NCBI GenBank assembly: GCA_003427395.1
Contig: BFEA01000326.1
Span: 2,018 to 26,603 of the forward strand
From: Chara braunii
Lineage: Eukaryota > Streptophyta > Charophyceae > Charales > Characeae
Length of the DNA stretch: 24,586 nucleotides
Reading direction: 5' to 3'
Part shown: piece after piece, positions 1 to 8,959 of the stretch
How the letters are laid out: every line of letters starts with the position of its first letter
Position numbering within the stretch: the first letter of the stretch is position 1
Notes under the pieces: generated by a model
The model's database searches: none
Told to the model about the DNA's origin: nothing
The model's input: the letters and a program-made list of their open reading frames with translations, nothing else
Made by a program: the position numbers and the translations under genes

Positions 1-7
1 GGCATGG

Positions 8-9
<2 letters not shown>

Positions 10-78
<69 letters not shown>
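10..78. repeat. (GA)n microsatellite at the outer end of the left inverted repeat
   Basis: An uninterrupted AG/GA dinucleotide tract. It mirrors the (TC)n tract at 24491-24586, so the microsatellite is part of the inverted-repeat structure and not an unrelated flank. Only nine bases lie outside it at the left edge. Confidence 0.97.
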
Positions 79-80
<2 letters not shown>

Positions 81-243
81 CTAGTTGAACAACATTCGAC
101 AGAGAACCGTAAGGAAGTGTCAAACAGCACTACATGTATGCCAGGCCGAGCACCCACAGACACGTATACAAGCAATGGAAGTGACCACGAACCCTCTGCA
201 TCAGTTGAAATGACCACCTTCAAGAAATGCCAAATAGTCGGCG

Positions 244-812
244 GTCTCAGGTCTCTAGTGCTAAAAACATTCTTAGGGGACCTTGCGGCAGAACTGCTTG
301 GCGTAGCACTAGATGCTCACCAAACAGTTTTGGATGTCGATCGTATGGACACATCATATGATGCTTACCAGCAAGCAGCGGCTGATTGCAGGACCTTCTA
401 TCCGGTGTGGATCTTTGAGAGCACATTTGACGCAATCCACCGTTAGATTTATTCCGGCGAGGGGGACCTGCCATTCTGTCGTTGTTTATTGTACTCATCA
501 CGTGGGAATCGACGATGTGAGGAACCGACAATGAACATTCATAGGGGACTTTGCGACCGTGTTTGGAACTTATTGGTGTAGCACTAGATGCTCACCAAGC
601 AGTTCTGGATGTCGGTTATATCGACACATCGTTTGATGCCTTACAAGCAAACTGTGGTCGGATCCTGGCCCCCATCCCCGGTGTGGATCTATGAGAGCAG
701 ATTTGACGCAATCCACTGTTAGATCAACATCGGAGAGGCGGACCGGTCATCCTGCCGCTGTTCAGTGTAGTCATCATGTAGGAGTCGACATCGCAAGAAC
801 CCGACGATGTTC
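244..812 (-). repeat. Two tandem ~280-bp units inside the left inverted repeat
   Basis: Two diverged units (about 244-530 and 531-812), each containing the words agcactagatgctcacca, a cagttytggatgtcg stretch, and a gtgtggatctatgagagca-like stretch. The same unit is present four times in inverse orientation at 23241-24334. Short open frames in it appear on both strands in every copy and look like by-products of the repeat, not genes. Confidence 0.85.
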
Positions 813-1253
813 CAATTGGGATGTGCTCTTGTTTCGTGATGTGCAGGTGCTTACCGGCGGTTCGTTTGCGGAAGTCGGGAGAGAAGGAGAAAGGGAAACT
901 TTTGCAGGTTGCCTGTTGTTTTCGTAAAGGTCAAGTTGAAGCAAAGTGCGATGCGTTCATTCAAAGTGCGAATGAACTCGCACGTGTGATGGAGGGTGCA
1001 GTTGAAGAAAAGAAGAGAGAGAAATAATTGCAGGGTGCTTGTCGTTCACACCAGAAGTGAGAATGAATTCACACTTAGATGGAGAAGCAGGTGCACACAC
1101 CATCAGCGCGATGATTTAATATGGACGTTGGCTTGTCATTTGCATATTATCCGGTGAAAATGTCATCAAATCTTTGTGTCGAGAAGATACATATCCATTC
1201 CTATAAGTAACTCTTGTCATCGCCTTCAAGTAGCCTAGTGTTTTTCTAAAAGG

Positions 1254-1421
1254 TGAAGTTGCACATAACAAGGAGAGTTTTCATAAATCATTCAATGCAA
1301 AAAAATCATTCAATGGCAAATTGCAAAGTACACAGTGAAGTTGCACACCACAAGGAGAGTTTCCAGAAATCATTCAATGCAAAAAAATCATTCAATGGCA
1401 AATTGCAAAGTACACAGAGGC
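1254..1421 (+). repeat. 82-bp direct tandem repeat within the left arm
   Basis: Two near-identical copies starting tgaagttgcac at 1254 and 1336. Each contains the words tcattcaatgcaaaaaaatc and ggcaaattgcaaagtacaca. Related sequence in inverse orientation lies at 22300-22350 and 22740-22830 in the right arm. Confidence 0.85.
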
Positions 1422-1439
1422 GTTTTCAAAAACAAATCA

Positions 1440-2060
1440 ATACAAAATTGTAAAGTACATGGAGCCTTTCCAAAAATCATTGAAGGACACGTTCTAAGAC
1501 ACATGTAGGCATTCCAAAAATCATTCCAGCCCACGTCGTATAGTCTACATAACATGCCCTTATCTACAGAAGACGCTTCTGTACAGTCCATATCACTCCC
1601 CCTCTTCGCCACAAGTTGAAAAGTCCTCCATTATACATGAAACAAACCCTAACACTAATACGAACATGTCGAAGACGTACACGAAAGCTGATTCAAGCCG
1701 AAGACCTACACGAACGCTGATTCATGCCGAACAAAATTGCAAAGTACACGGAAGCTTTCCGAAATTGACAAAGTACATGGAGTCTTTTCAAAAATAATTG
1801 AAGCACACGTTCTAAGGCACATGTAGGTATTCCAAAAATCATTCCAGCCCACGTGGTACACTCTACATGACATGCCTTTTTCTACAGAAGACGCTTCTGT
1901 ACAGTCTATATCACTCCCACTCTTCGCCACAAGCCGAAAAGTCCTGCATTACACATAAAACAAATCCTACCTCGTATACGAACATGTCGAAGACCTACAC
2001 GAACGCTGATTCGACCCAAAGACCTACACGAACGCTGATTCGTGTCGAAGTCCTGTATTA
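1440..2060 (+). repeat. 318-bp tandem duplication just inside the left arm
   Basis: Two copies about 318 bp apart. The word aggcattccaaaaatcattc near 1507 recurs as aggtattccaaaaatcattc near 1825, and a ccacaag-tgaaaagtcct stretch near 1609 recurs near 1927. Smaller repeats of the word agacctacacgaacgctgat occur at 1700-1720, 1990-2010 and 2020-2045. I see no coding signal and no counterpart of this duplication in the right arm. Confidence 0.8.
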
Positions 2061-2091
2061 GACAAAAGGTTATCCGGAGCCGACACGATGT

Positions 2092-2343
2092 TCACCTCCC
2101 TACACAAGTCCCAGACAGAAGTTCATCCAAGCCCGACATGATGTCCACAACGTGATAGGGTCGGACCCACTGCAAAAGGAGTGAGGTGATAAATGGGAGT
2201 CTATTCACATATAGAATCCGAATACCCTGAGACAATGAGTATCTTCGTAGCATGCGTCGGAAGAAAAGAGTTAGTACGATCTTTATGGTAGCAGCATGTT
2301 CAGTCTTCAAGTAGCCTCCCGCGATCGTCGGTGTTGCGCTCAT
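2092..2343 (-). CDS. Short unrecognised open frame, possible 3' part of the leftmost gene
   Basis: An open frame of 83 codons from ATG at 2343 to a stop at 2092. It lies 40 bp downstream of the 2960-2382 gene on the same strand but in a different frame. The peptide is basic, with a hydrophobic middle (ITSLLLQWV), and matches no domain I know. It could be a terminal exon or a continuation of the neighbouring gene after a frameshift, or a chance open frame. No start-site context or splice site decides between these. Confidence 0.25.
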   Translation of the reverse strand: MSATPTIAGGYLKTEHAATIKIVLTLFFRRMLRRYSLSQGIRILYVNRLPFITSLLLQWVRPYHVVDIMSGLDELLSGTCVGR

Positions 2344-2381
2344 CTATGTTGAACTCGATTAAAAGGACTTGGTTCGGGAAT

Positions 2382-2960
2382 TCAGGCCTCAAGATCTGCT
2401 TCGATATTCGGCAAGTCGCGCATGAGTAAATCTCTTAAAACTCGATTTAAATTGCTCCAATGACGGATTTGGAACGGACAACGGTCTCCCCAGAACGGGG
2501 GACTGTCATCATTTTCTCTCATGCCGGATACAAGGAATAATTCTCCATCCAAGCACGAGGCGATATGCATGATGAAGATCGATAAGAAAAACGTAATGGC
2601 AGGCTCACAACCTTCTGGTATTCTATCGAAAGATGTGTTGGTTACGTACGAATAATATAAACAACTTCTCAACTCCCCTTTGGACGCAATGTAGAAATCA
2701 ATTATGAAGACGGGCCTGTCGCATAGCGTGACCATCACAATGTACTGAAAAGCTGGGGTAGGCGGGGGCGAATTAGACGGCTGGACACGAGCGCGAATGT
2801 CTTCAGGGACCGGAAGGTAGAGGTATCTGGGAAGCCCAATGTTGCCAAACCACTCTAAACCATAAATGTTCTCAGCTGCGGCAACAACTGCACTTCACAA
2901 ACTTTCGCAGTAGCCCAGGTCTCTGACAACGACCATCCCACTGAAACTTCCAGACGACAT
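2382..2960 (-). pseudogene. Unknown protein of about 192 residues, one internal TGA
   Basis: The frame starts at ATG 2960 and runs to TGA at 2382-2384, with one in-frame TGA at 2895-2897 where CGA would restore Arg. The protein has a small N-terminal part (MSSGSFSGMVVVRDLGYCES), then FGNIGLPRYLYLPVPEDI, a Pro-rich linker, and a hydrophobic beta-rich part (VTLCDRPVFIIDFYIASKG, then EPAITFFLSIFIMHIASC). No motif is recognised. It is the last clear gene of the left, minus-strand block, and the palindrome-bearing duplication at 3015-3232 lies directly upstream, the pattern seen at the other genes here. The amino-acid sense on both sides of the TGA and the absence of other stops over 190 codons support a real gene recently inactivated. 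The function is unknown. Confidence 0.55.
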
Positions 2961-3014
2961 GCTGCATCAGAAAAGAGAACAGCGCCCTTGTCATATACGG
3001 AGAGGCTGGTAAAC

Positions 3015-3240
3015 GGCGAAGTTGAGACCGTCTGATGTTGGCAAAGTGCGAATGAACTCGTAATTAGATAGACAGTTTGTCATGCAACGGGGTATACCGA
3101 AGGGGAGGGGGCATGATGAACGAGGCGAAGTTGAGACCGTCTGATGTTGACAAAGTGCGAATGAACTCGTAATTAGATAGAGAGTTTGTCATGCAACGGG
3201 GTATACCGAAGGGGACGGGCTGTAAGCATAGTGCGAGTCT
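3015..3240 (+). repeat. 109-bp tandem duplication carrying the palindromic motif
   Basis: Two copies, from 3015 and from 3124, each containing ggcgaagttgagaccgtctg, then the palindrome half-site word aaagtgcgaatgaactcg, then atgcaacggggtataccgaa. A third palindrome, agtgcgagtctattcgcact, follows at 3231-3250. The block sits between two minus-strand genes, upstream of the 2960 start codon, so a promoter or protein-binding role is possible. Confidence 0.8.
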
Positions 3241-3283
3241 ATTCGCACTAGAGAAAAGACGAAGCAACTAATTCAGAACGCCG

Positions 3284-4179
3284 CTAGTGAAGATGTAGAT
3301 GTCCAGCATCGCAGTAAGGGAATTCGCACACATATCTCGTCTCCCCGTTGCGCAGAGTCACTTCTTGAGGTCCGGAGGCTGAATAATCCAGATGGCGGTA
3401 AACAAATCGCAATTCGTTGTCCCTATGTTCGACTGTGAAATTTATTTTGTCACAGCTATCGAAGAGGTAGTGAAGTTGTTGGTGCACCAAACAGTCGACC
3501 CGCAAATGCAACTCATCTTTGAGTGAGCGATCTATGGCGAGCCTGTTTTTGAACCGTGCAAGGGAACCAGTAGGGCAAGATGTGTGAAACGCTTGAAAAG
3601 AAGTGAGCTTGACACCGTGAAATTTCTCCCTTGCGAGAAAAAGAGCTCTCATTTGTCGACCGTCCACCTTCACGGCAGTGAAGAGCGTCACGACGGTGGT
3701 GCCTCGATTGCACACCCTCGCTAGCCCGAAGTAGTCTATGATCACCGGCGCCGACTTCGTTGGCCGAGGCAAAACCAGGCACACAGTCTTTGATGCAATT
3801 TGTTCAACGACGCCTACTTAAGTTTCTCACATAAAATGTGCCATGCTTCAACCATCTTAGAAGTTTGGACGGGTTCCTCTTCAACGAGTTCCCTCTTCAG
3901 AAGTGACTCCAACCTGATAAGGTATGCCTGTACATCCTTCATCAAAGTGTACAGGTACCAAAAGTTCGACCCTACATCACGGCAAATCTGAAGTTGTCCT
4001 TCTTCCGCACTTTGCCACGAAGGGATTTCCCCGTCCGGGGCAACATCATCTTCGAGGTGCAGGTAGTCACGGTCCAGACCAGAGCGTCCAATGTCTTCCC
4101 AAATGTTCTTCGACAAAATGATTAGATCGAAATCCGAAGCTGAGGACTTCGTACTCTGCGACAATGTCCCGGTATCCAT
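3284..4179 (-). pseudogene. Unknown two-part protein, paralogue B, with a C-terminal Cys/His cluster
   Basis: The frame starts at ATG 4179 (context agaATGG) and reads to an in-frame TAG at 3814-3816. The reading then moves to another frame (about 3784-3284) and ends at TAG 3284-3286. The N-terminal part has LIILSKNIWEDI, RDYLHLEDDVAPDGEIP and GSNFWYLYTLMKDV. The second part has VIIDYFGLARVCNRGTTVV, FLAREKF, VDCLVHQQLHYLFD and the ending CEFPYCDAGHLHLH, which could bind a metal. Every one of these segments has a partner in the same order in the gene at 5566-4686, so the two are tandem paralogues. Relative to that copy there is an extra segment of about 11 residues after the AREKF motif. The function is unknown. 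The TAG and the frame change show it is broken, or hold an intron I could not place. Confidence 0.6.
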
Positions 4180-4375
4180 TCTGCATCAGTGGAGAAACGC
4201 AAGGAAGCGCGTCTGTTGCGATTCTCACAAGTGCATAAGCAAAAATTCCAGGAATGTTATATGCACGAAAGAGTTCAATAATTGGTAATTGGTTCGCACA
4301 TCGCAAGAGAGCGCAAGATTTCTAACCGTCGTCTACTGCCGACTTATTTTCTACACATCATTCATGTGGGTCGAT

Positions 4376-4670
4376 AAGTGAGAGTAGATTCGCACTTTGC
4401 AAATCAGCGCAAGTCCTGCAACCGCCGCCGACGATTGGAAAGTAAACGACAGTAGATTCGCACTTCGCAACTGAGCACAAGTCCTGCAATCGCCGCTCAA
4501 GTTCGACTCATCTTCAACACGTCGTTCATGTGGAACGGTCAGACTACTCTCTTATTGGGTGGAACGGTCAGACTACTCTCTTAATCAGCGCAAGTCCTGC
4601 AACGATGGCGTCGATGAACGGCGAGGTCGTCCTATGAGTACAGCAGCAAAGTGCGCACTAACTCGGAGTT
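4376..4670. repeat. Intergenic short repeats with palindromic motifs between paralogues A and B
   Basis: The words gtagattcgcactttgca, then agcgcaagtcctgcaac, occur as ~67-bp repeats starting near 4385 and 4452. The word tggaacggtcagactactct is repeated 29 bp apart at 4531 and 4560. A further half-palindrome aaagtgcgcactaactcg lies near 4648. The block separates the stop of paralogue A from the start of paralogue B. Confidence 0.7.
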
Positions 4671-4685
4671 GTCTCACATAGCAGC

Positions 4686-5566
4686 TCATGGCGACTGGTG
4701 TCCATCCTCACAGTAAGGACAGTCGTAGATCTGTCTCCGCCTACCCCCTACGAATTCCAATGTTTGGACACCCGAACGGTGATGCAAAACTTTTCGTAGA
4801 GTGTAGTCATTGCAGTTGTCCTTGTGTTCCAACGTGAATAATATGTCGTCACACAATCCGAAAAGGAAGTGAAGTTGGGCATGCACCAAACAGTCAACCC
4901 TTTTGCGAGCGAAGGATCTATTTCGAATCGTTCACGGAAGCGCTCGAGAGCACCAACGGACGCGGGCTCGCGAAAGTCTTCCCTCACAAGGAAGAAAACT
5001 CTCATTTGCTTACCACAAAGCTTGTCCCACGTGAAAAGAATCAGCACAGGGGTGCCACGGTTGAACAGACGAACTCGGCCATGGTAGTTTATGATCACAG
5101 AAAAATGCAATTGCGGCTTCCCAATGCAGTATCATGCGCAAAGTTTAGCATGGTGCACGTCCATACAACCCCACTCTTGTTCAAAGCGCAGCGACTCCCA
5201 GTCATCTACCATATCCTCGACGTCTATCTTCTGCTCCTGATTGGATGAAACTTCCAAAAGTTGGACTTCTTCTAAACTCGAGTAGAGGTACCACATATTT
5301 GATCCTCTATCAGGACCTATTGTAGTTTGTCCATCAACAACACGTGTTTCGGGTGCAATGTAACCGTCGAGGCCGACCCCTGCTTCGATATGCAGATAAT
5401 CGCTGTCAAGCTTGAGCGTTTGTTGTGCCCAAATGCATTTGTTTATGATGATAAGATCCGTGTCCACATTCTCGATCGAAAAGGACTACTCGCTCGCGTA
5501 CAACAAGGTTTCGTAGGACGTTGTCTCATATACAACGTCGCACGATGGTGTGTCGTCGTCATGCAT
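4686..5566 (-). pseudogene. Unknown two-part protein, paralogue A, with a C-terminal CPYC motif
   Basis: The frame starts at ATG 5566 (MHDDDTPSCDVVYETTSYE) and continues through TAG at 5486-5488 and TGA at 5132-5134, both where CAG or CGA would restore sense, to a frameshift near 4900. After that the homologous reading continues (VDCLVHAQLHFLFG, then a DCPYCEDGH ending) to TGA at 4686-4688. Motifs are shared in order with the gene at 4179-3284: LIIINKCIW, SDYLHIEAGVGLDG, GSNMWYLYSSL, VIINYHGRVRLFNRGTPV, FLVREDF and LFTLEHKDN. The frameshift is placed by comparison with that paralogue. No known domain is recognised. The Cys-x2-Cys-x3-His ending suggests a small metal site. Only about 70 bp separate it from the end of the gene upstream. 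Confidence 0.6.
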
Positions 5567-6095
5567 CCTGCAGGACAAGAAATTGGAATTAATTCGCAGT
5601 TTACGTCTCACCATTATCTTAGCGGAGTCCGTAGCTACCAAATCCGAATCAGTTCGCATTTATCTAAACGGGCACGTCCGACGGACCGAAAAGATAGCCG
5701 TCCCCCAAGGCCATAAGCGTTTTCTCGCAAACGGATGTCGGTATTGCAAGGCCCTGTCACGAATTTGCTCTCATCCGTCCCTTTGCGAAAATGTCTTCTC
5801 TAAGAATAAGCCACGGTTTCGGCGCGTTGCCATTGTTCCTCGTCCGAAGTGGAAAGTTTCCACCTCTTCGTCCAAGCGTCGGAGTACCTTTCGCGAAGAT
5901 GGGACGGGTGACCTGTAGGCACCCACCACTGTATACGTAAACAACCGAAATGCGGTGAGGAATGGTCGTCCACAACCTCAGACTGTGCTCTGCCAACCCA
6001 GAACGGGACACCTTGAGACAGTTCCTCATCAGGCGGCCTAACAATCAGAAAATCACCTTTGTTTATATGGCGCCGAGGGTCGAAGTCCACTTTTG

Positions 6096-6162
6096 GACGG
6101 CCCGCCCTCGGTCCTACATCTGTCTCTTATACACATCTGACGGCCCGCCCTCGGTCCTACAT
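6096..6162. other. Nextera mosaic-end adapter with duplicated flank (assembly artefact)
   Basis: Bases 6120-6138 read CTGTCTCTTATACACATCT, the Nextera/Tn5 mosaic end used in Illumina libraries. The 24 bases before it (6096-6119) recur exactly after it (6139-6162). Adapter plus duplicate add 43 bases, which is 1 modulo 3. Removing them joins the two reading frames of the minus-strand gene. This is library sequence, not biology. Confidence 0.95.
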
Positions 6163-6178
6163 ATATAAGCGAAGCATC

Positions 6179-6339
6179 TGGCAAAGGAGGATCGGCTTCT
6201 TGAACTTCGTCCACAGTTTCGACTGATTGTGGCCAGAAGGCGTGAGGGTAGATCTCCGNTGGCAAAGGAGGATCGGCTTCTTGAACTTCGTCCACAGTTT
6301 CGACTGATTGTGGCCAGAAGGCGTGAGGGTAGATCTCCG
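6179..6339. other. Exact 80-bp duplication around a single n (assembly join)
   Basis: Bases 6179-6258 and 6260-6339 appear identical and are separated by one n at 6259. This is the mark of two overlapping contig ends joined without merging. The extra 81 bases keep frame, so the encoded segment appears twice with one X between. Confidence 0.93.
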
Positions 6340-8039
6340 GCTCGTCCGCCCCGAGGACATCCTTTTCCTCACCCTCTTCCGTCTCCTTCTTCTTTTGCTT
6401 TTGGATCATATCGTCCGCCTCGACGAAGATGGCTTTCCAGTAAGACAAAGCATCCTCCCGCTTGTCGACCTCCTCCTTCCTATACGTCTGCCACATGTGT
6501 CTATGCTATTCGAGGATGTCCACAAATTTTTGGACACTGTCACGAGCCATTCGAAAATCGTCTTTAACGACACGGGGAATAACACACAGCTGTGAAGGGG
6601 AGGTAGGGCCTGCATACTGGCCATCGACAATAGGTAACCAGTGAACTGGTCTGCCTTCTGGCATCCATTCCGCATCGGTACAGTACTTCTTGTACACCAT
6701 GACGGGACTGTCGTCACACATGAAGAATTTGAAGAGGTGCGGTTTTGATACGCCGACGATGGTTCTATCGACGTATCGATCCACTACCCGGTGCCAATCG
6801 GCAATGTGATCGAGCTCAATGCACTTCGGCGGCATCTTGTGCGACGACTCGATAAGCGAGAACAACTACTTCATGGTGTAAGCATCGTTGTCCTTCAACG
6901 TTTTCGCGAAAACACTAAAAGTCGCGTCTATGTCGGTGTGTGTGTGGCCAACGAGAATGAACCCCACTACGACATCTTCGAAAATCCCGAATTTCACTAG
7001 AAGAGAGGCCAAACACATAAGGTATTGGTTTTTGTTTTCCCTCCAGCAATTGTCCGCCTGGATGCGGAGGTGGCGTGACCATTTCTGTCCCGACGCCTGC
7101 AACTCACATAGAGTCCGCATAACACACGTCATGGTGCCATCGGAACCGTGCGCATAGAAAGGCAAATACGTGTACACATAAATGGACGGTTTCTGTCGGG
7201 GACCTATGCGCTGCACCTAGGAATTTCGATCTGTCCGTGGGAGCGGTTCTCGAAAAATCAGATTGGAAGGATTCTGATGAACTATAGAAATCTGTGTCTA
7301 CAAAACCAGTCTGCCAATTTTCCATTGCACCCGTCGCTGTCATCGACGAAGAACCAACTATTCCGGCTTCACATGCAATTCTCTTACCTATCTTCGCACT
7401 TCCACACGCACGTACCGTTGCCTCGTCCCTATACCCGTTTCTACCAAATGCACCGCACTGTTCCTGATCAGATCCGTTTCTATCGGGCCTACCGCAGAAG
7501 TCTATGTCCACCAACGACCGACTGTAGTCAAATGCTAGGGGTTGGGTAACTTCAATGCTTTCTAACAGTCTACCCGTTGTCCGCACGAGATCTGATCCAG
7601 CCGTTTCGGACACACCACAAAAATCTGTGTCCACGAACATCCACCCACCGAGAAACGTCTCGATATCCCGAACACCCTCACTACCAGGATAGAGCGCTTA
7701 AGATACTCGCTGACCGTCGGGAACGTCGGTAAAGCGGACAAAACGACGTCGGGCGGACGTCGTAGACGAGCCTGAATGATTCGTCGGGGTCAACATTGAG
7801 AACTCCCTTTTAAAACCGCAATGCCGATCACAAGGAGCTTCCGGGATGCTGTCACAAGAACTACGTTCTCGAACATCGTCTTCTCCGTATCGTCGTGACG
7901 GTGGCGGTGGCGTGAGACAGTGGACGGATTGGACAGCCATTTGAAGACGATTCACAAGAAAACTGTACAACAAGAAAATCACATCAACGTATGACGAGGT
8001 CAGGGAAATAAACAAGAGGGAGCAAACTCACATTTCAAA

Positions 8040-8500
8040 TATTTATCACAAAATAGTAGAACAACAACATTTGAATCCATATCGTTTTGTCGGACCCTGA
8101 TCTGAGGCTCAAGTGGTATCTCAAGTCCGACTCCTCACCCACTCCTTCAGTGTGCAAGTGGTTTGGATATGTCCGAGTAAACTCGCACTTTTTCAGGCAA
8201 AAGTACAAATGCGAGTTGATTCGGACTTATTCAACGTACAGTAAGAAATTAAGTTCATGGTCGGAACAAGACCGAACACAAGTGCGATTCGATTCGGTAT
8301 TTTCCACTAAACAGCAAGAAATTTCAAGTGTCAAAAAATTCGCACTTCAGAGGAACATTTCGATTACGCCGTGCAATAAGAAATTGCCTTCGTGGTTGGT
8401 TCAGTGGCGAGTTAACTCGCAAATACAAAACGACTTATTTCCTTTGGGCCGAGAAGATACGCAAATTATCGACTAAAGAGGAATAAATTTAGGGGGATGG
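8040..8500. repeat. Upstream region of the minus-strand block with palindromic motifs
   Basis: Palindrome copies occur near 8176 (gagtaaactcgcac), 8212 (tgcgagttgattcgg), 8281 (aagtgcgattcgattcgg) and 8406 (gcgagttaactcgc). A 129-codon open frame crosses the area on the plus strand but has no recognisable content and includes the motifs, so I do not call it a gene. The position, 100-560 bp upstream of the ATG at 7940, fits a regulatory region. Confidence 0.55.
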
Positions 8501-8504
8501 ATGG

Positions 8505-8880
8505 TTGAACAGCGAATAAATTCGCACTTGCAAACGAGCATTTCCATTATGAAACTGGGGCTTATGAGTCAAAATTTTGGGGGGATAGCTGGTTGAAGAG
8601 CGAATCAATTCGCACTTGCAGACGAACATTTTCACTATGAAACTGGGACTTTTGAGCTGTAGAGTAAGAAATTTAGGGGGATGGTTGATTGAAGAGCGAA
8701 TAAATTCGCACTTGCAAACGGGCATTTTCATTACGAAACTGGGGGTATAAGTGCGAGTTAATTCTGACCTATGAACTAAACAGTGACAAATTAAGGGGTT
8801 GGTTGGTTTGAGAGCGAATGAATTTGCATATGTAATTGAGCATTTCTATTACGAAACTGCGGGTACAAGTGCAAGTTGTT
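8505..8880 (+). repeat. Four tandem units of ~88-118 bp, each with the palindromic motif
   Basis: The word agcgaat(a/c)aattcgcactt starts at 8511, 8599 and 8695, and a diverged copy starts at 8813. Each is followed by a fixed context (gcaaacgagcattttcatta, then gaaactggg, then a ggggatggttg stretch). Spacing is 88, 96 and 118 bp. This is the tightest tandem array of the motif in the window. Confidence 0.9.
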
Positions 8881-8959
8881 TCCGGCTTGTTCTTCGTGTA
8901 GTACGAACCACAGATCAACGCCAGAGAGAAATAGGGAAAGATGGCGTGCTATTTTTTAA

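Larger units (their letters stand above)
1..1480 (+). repeat. Left terminal inverted repeat of the element
   Basis: Read on the plus strand, this segment matches the reverse complement of roughly 22690-24586 block by block. The shared order is a GA/TC microsatellite, a short gactc-agttgaac stretch, the ~280-bp internal units, the block at 810-850 that matches 23190-23245, the 1040-1240 block that matches 22960-23120, and the 1254-1440 block that matches 22690-22860. The arms differ in length because the right arm has four internal units and the left has two. Divergence is visible by eye, so the arms are old or not homogenised. The inner boundary is approximate. No target-site duplication can be seen because both window edges lie in microsatellite. 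Confidence 0.85.
5636..7940 (-). pseudogene. DUF7869-like transposase/integrase-type gene (DN..RENKN / GHTHxDIDxxFS)
   Basis: The frame starts at ATG 7940 (tcaaATGGCT context). The N-terminal part (7940-7230) has a Pro-rich segment and three imperfect repeats of VDTDFCG..E..GSD. The core (about 7216-6506) contains PSIYVYTYLPFYAHGSDGT, then QADNCWRENKNQY, then GFILVGHTHTDIDATFS. I know this DN..RENKN and GHTHxDIDxxFS pair from a eukaryotic mobile-element family with a probable RNase-H or DDE-like fold, so this is my best candidate for the transposase. An acidic Glu/Lys segment (6430-6340) and a segment with KGDFLIVRPPDEE and PFWVGRAQSEV follow. Breaks: TAA 7698-7700, TAG 7217-7219, a frame change near 7200-7330, and TAGs at 6866, 6506 and 5800. 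The 43-bp adapter artefact near 6120 accounts for another frame change. The C-terminal limit is approximate. Confidence 0.72.

Noticed and set aside
8087-8476. Plus-strand open frame of 129 codons
   Set aside because: It consists largely of palindromic motif copies and shows no family resemblance or start context. It is better explained as the upstream repeat region of the minus-strand gene.
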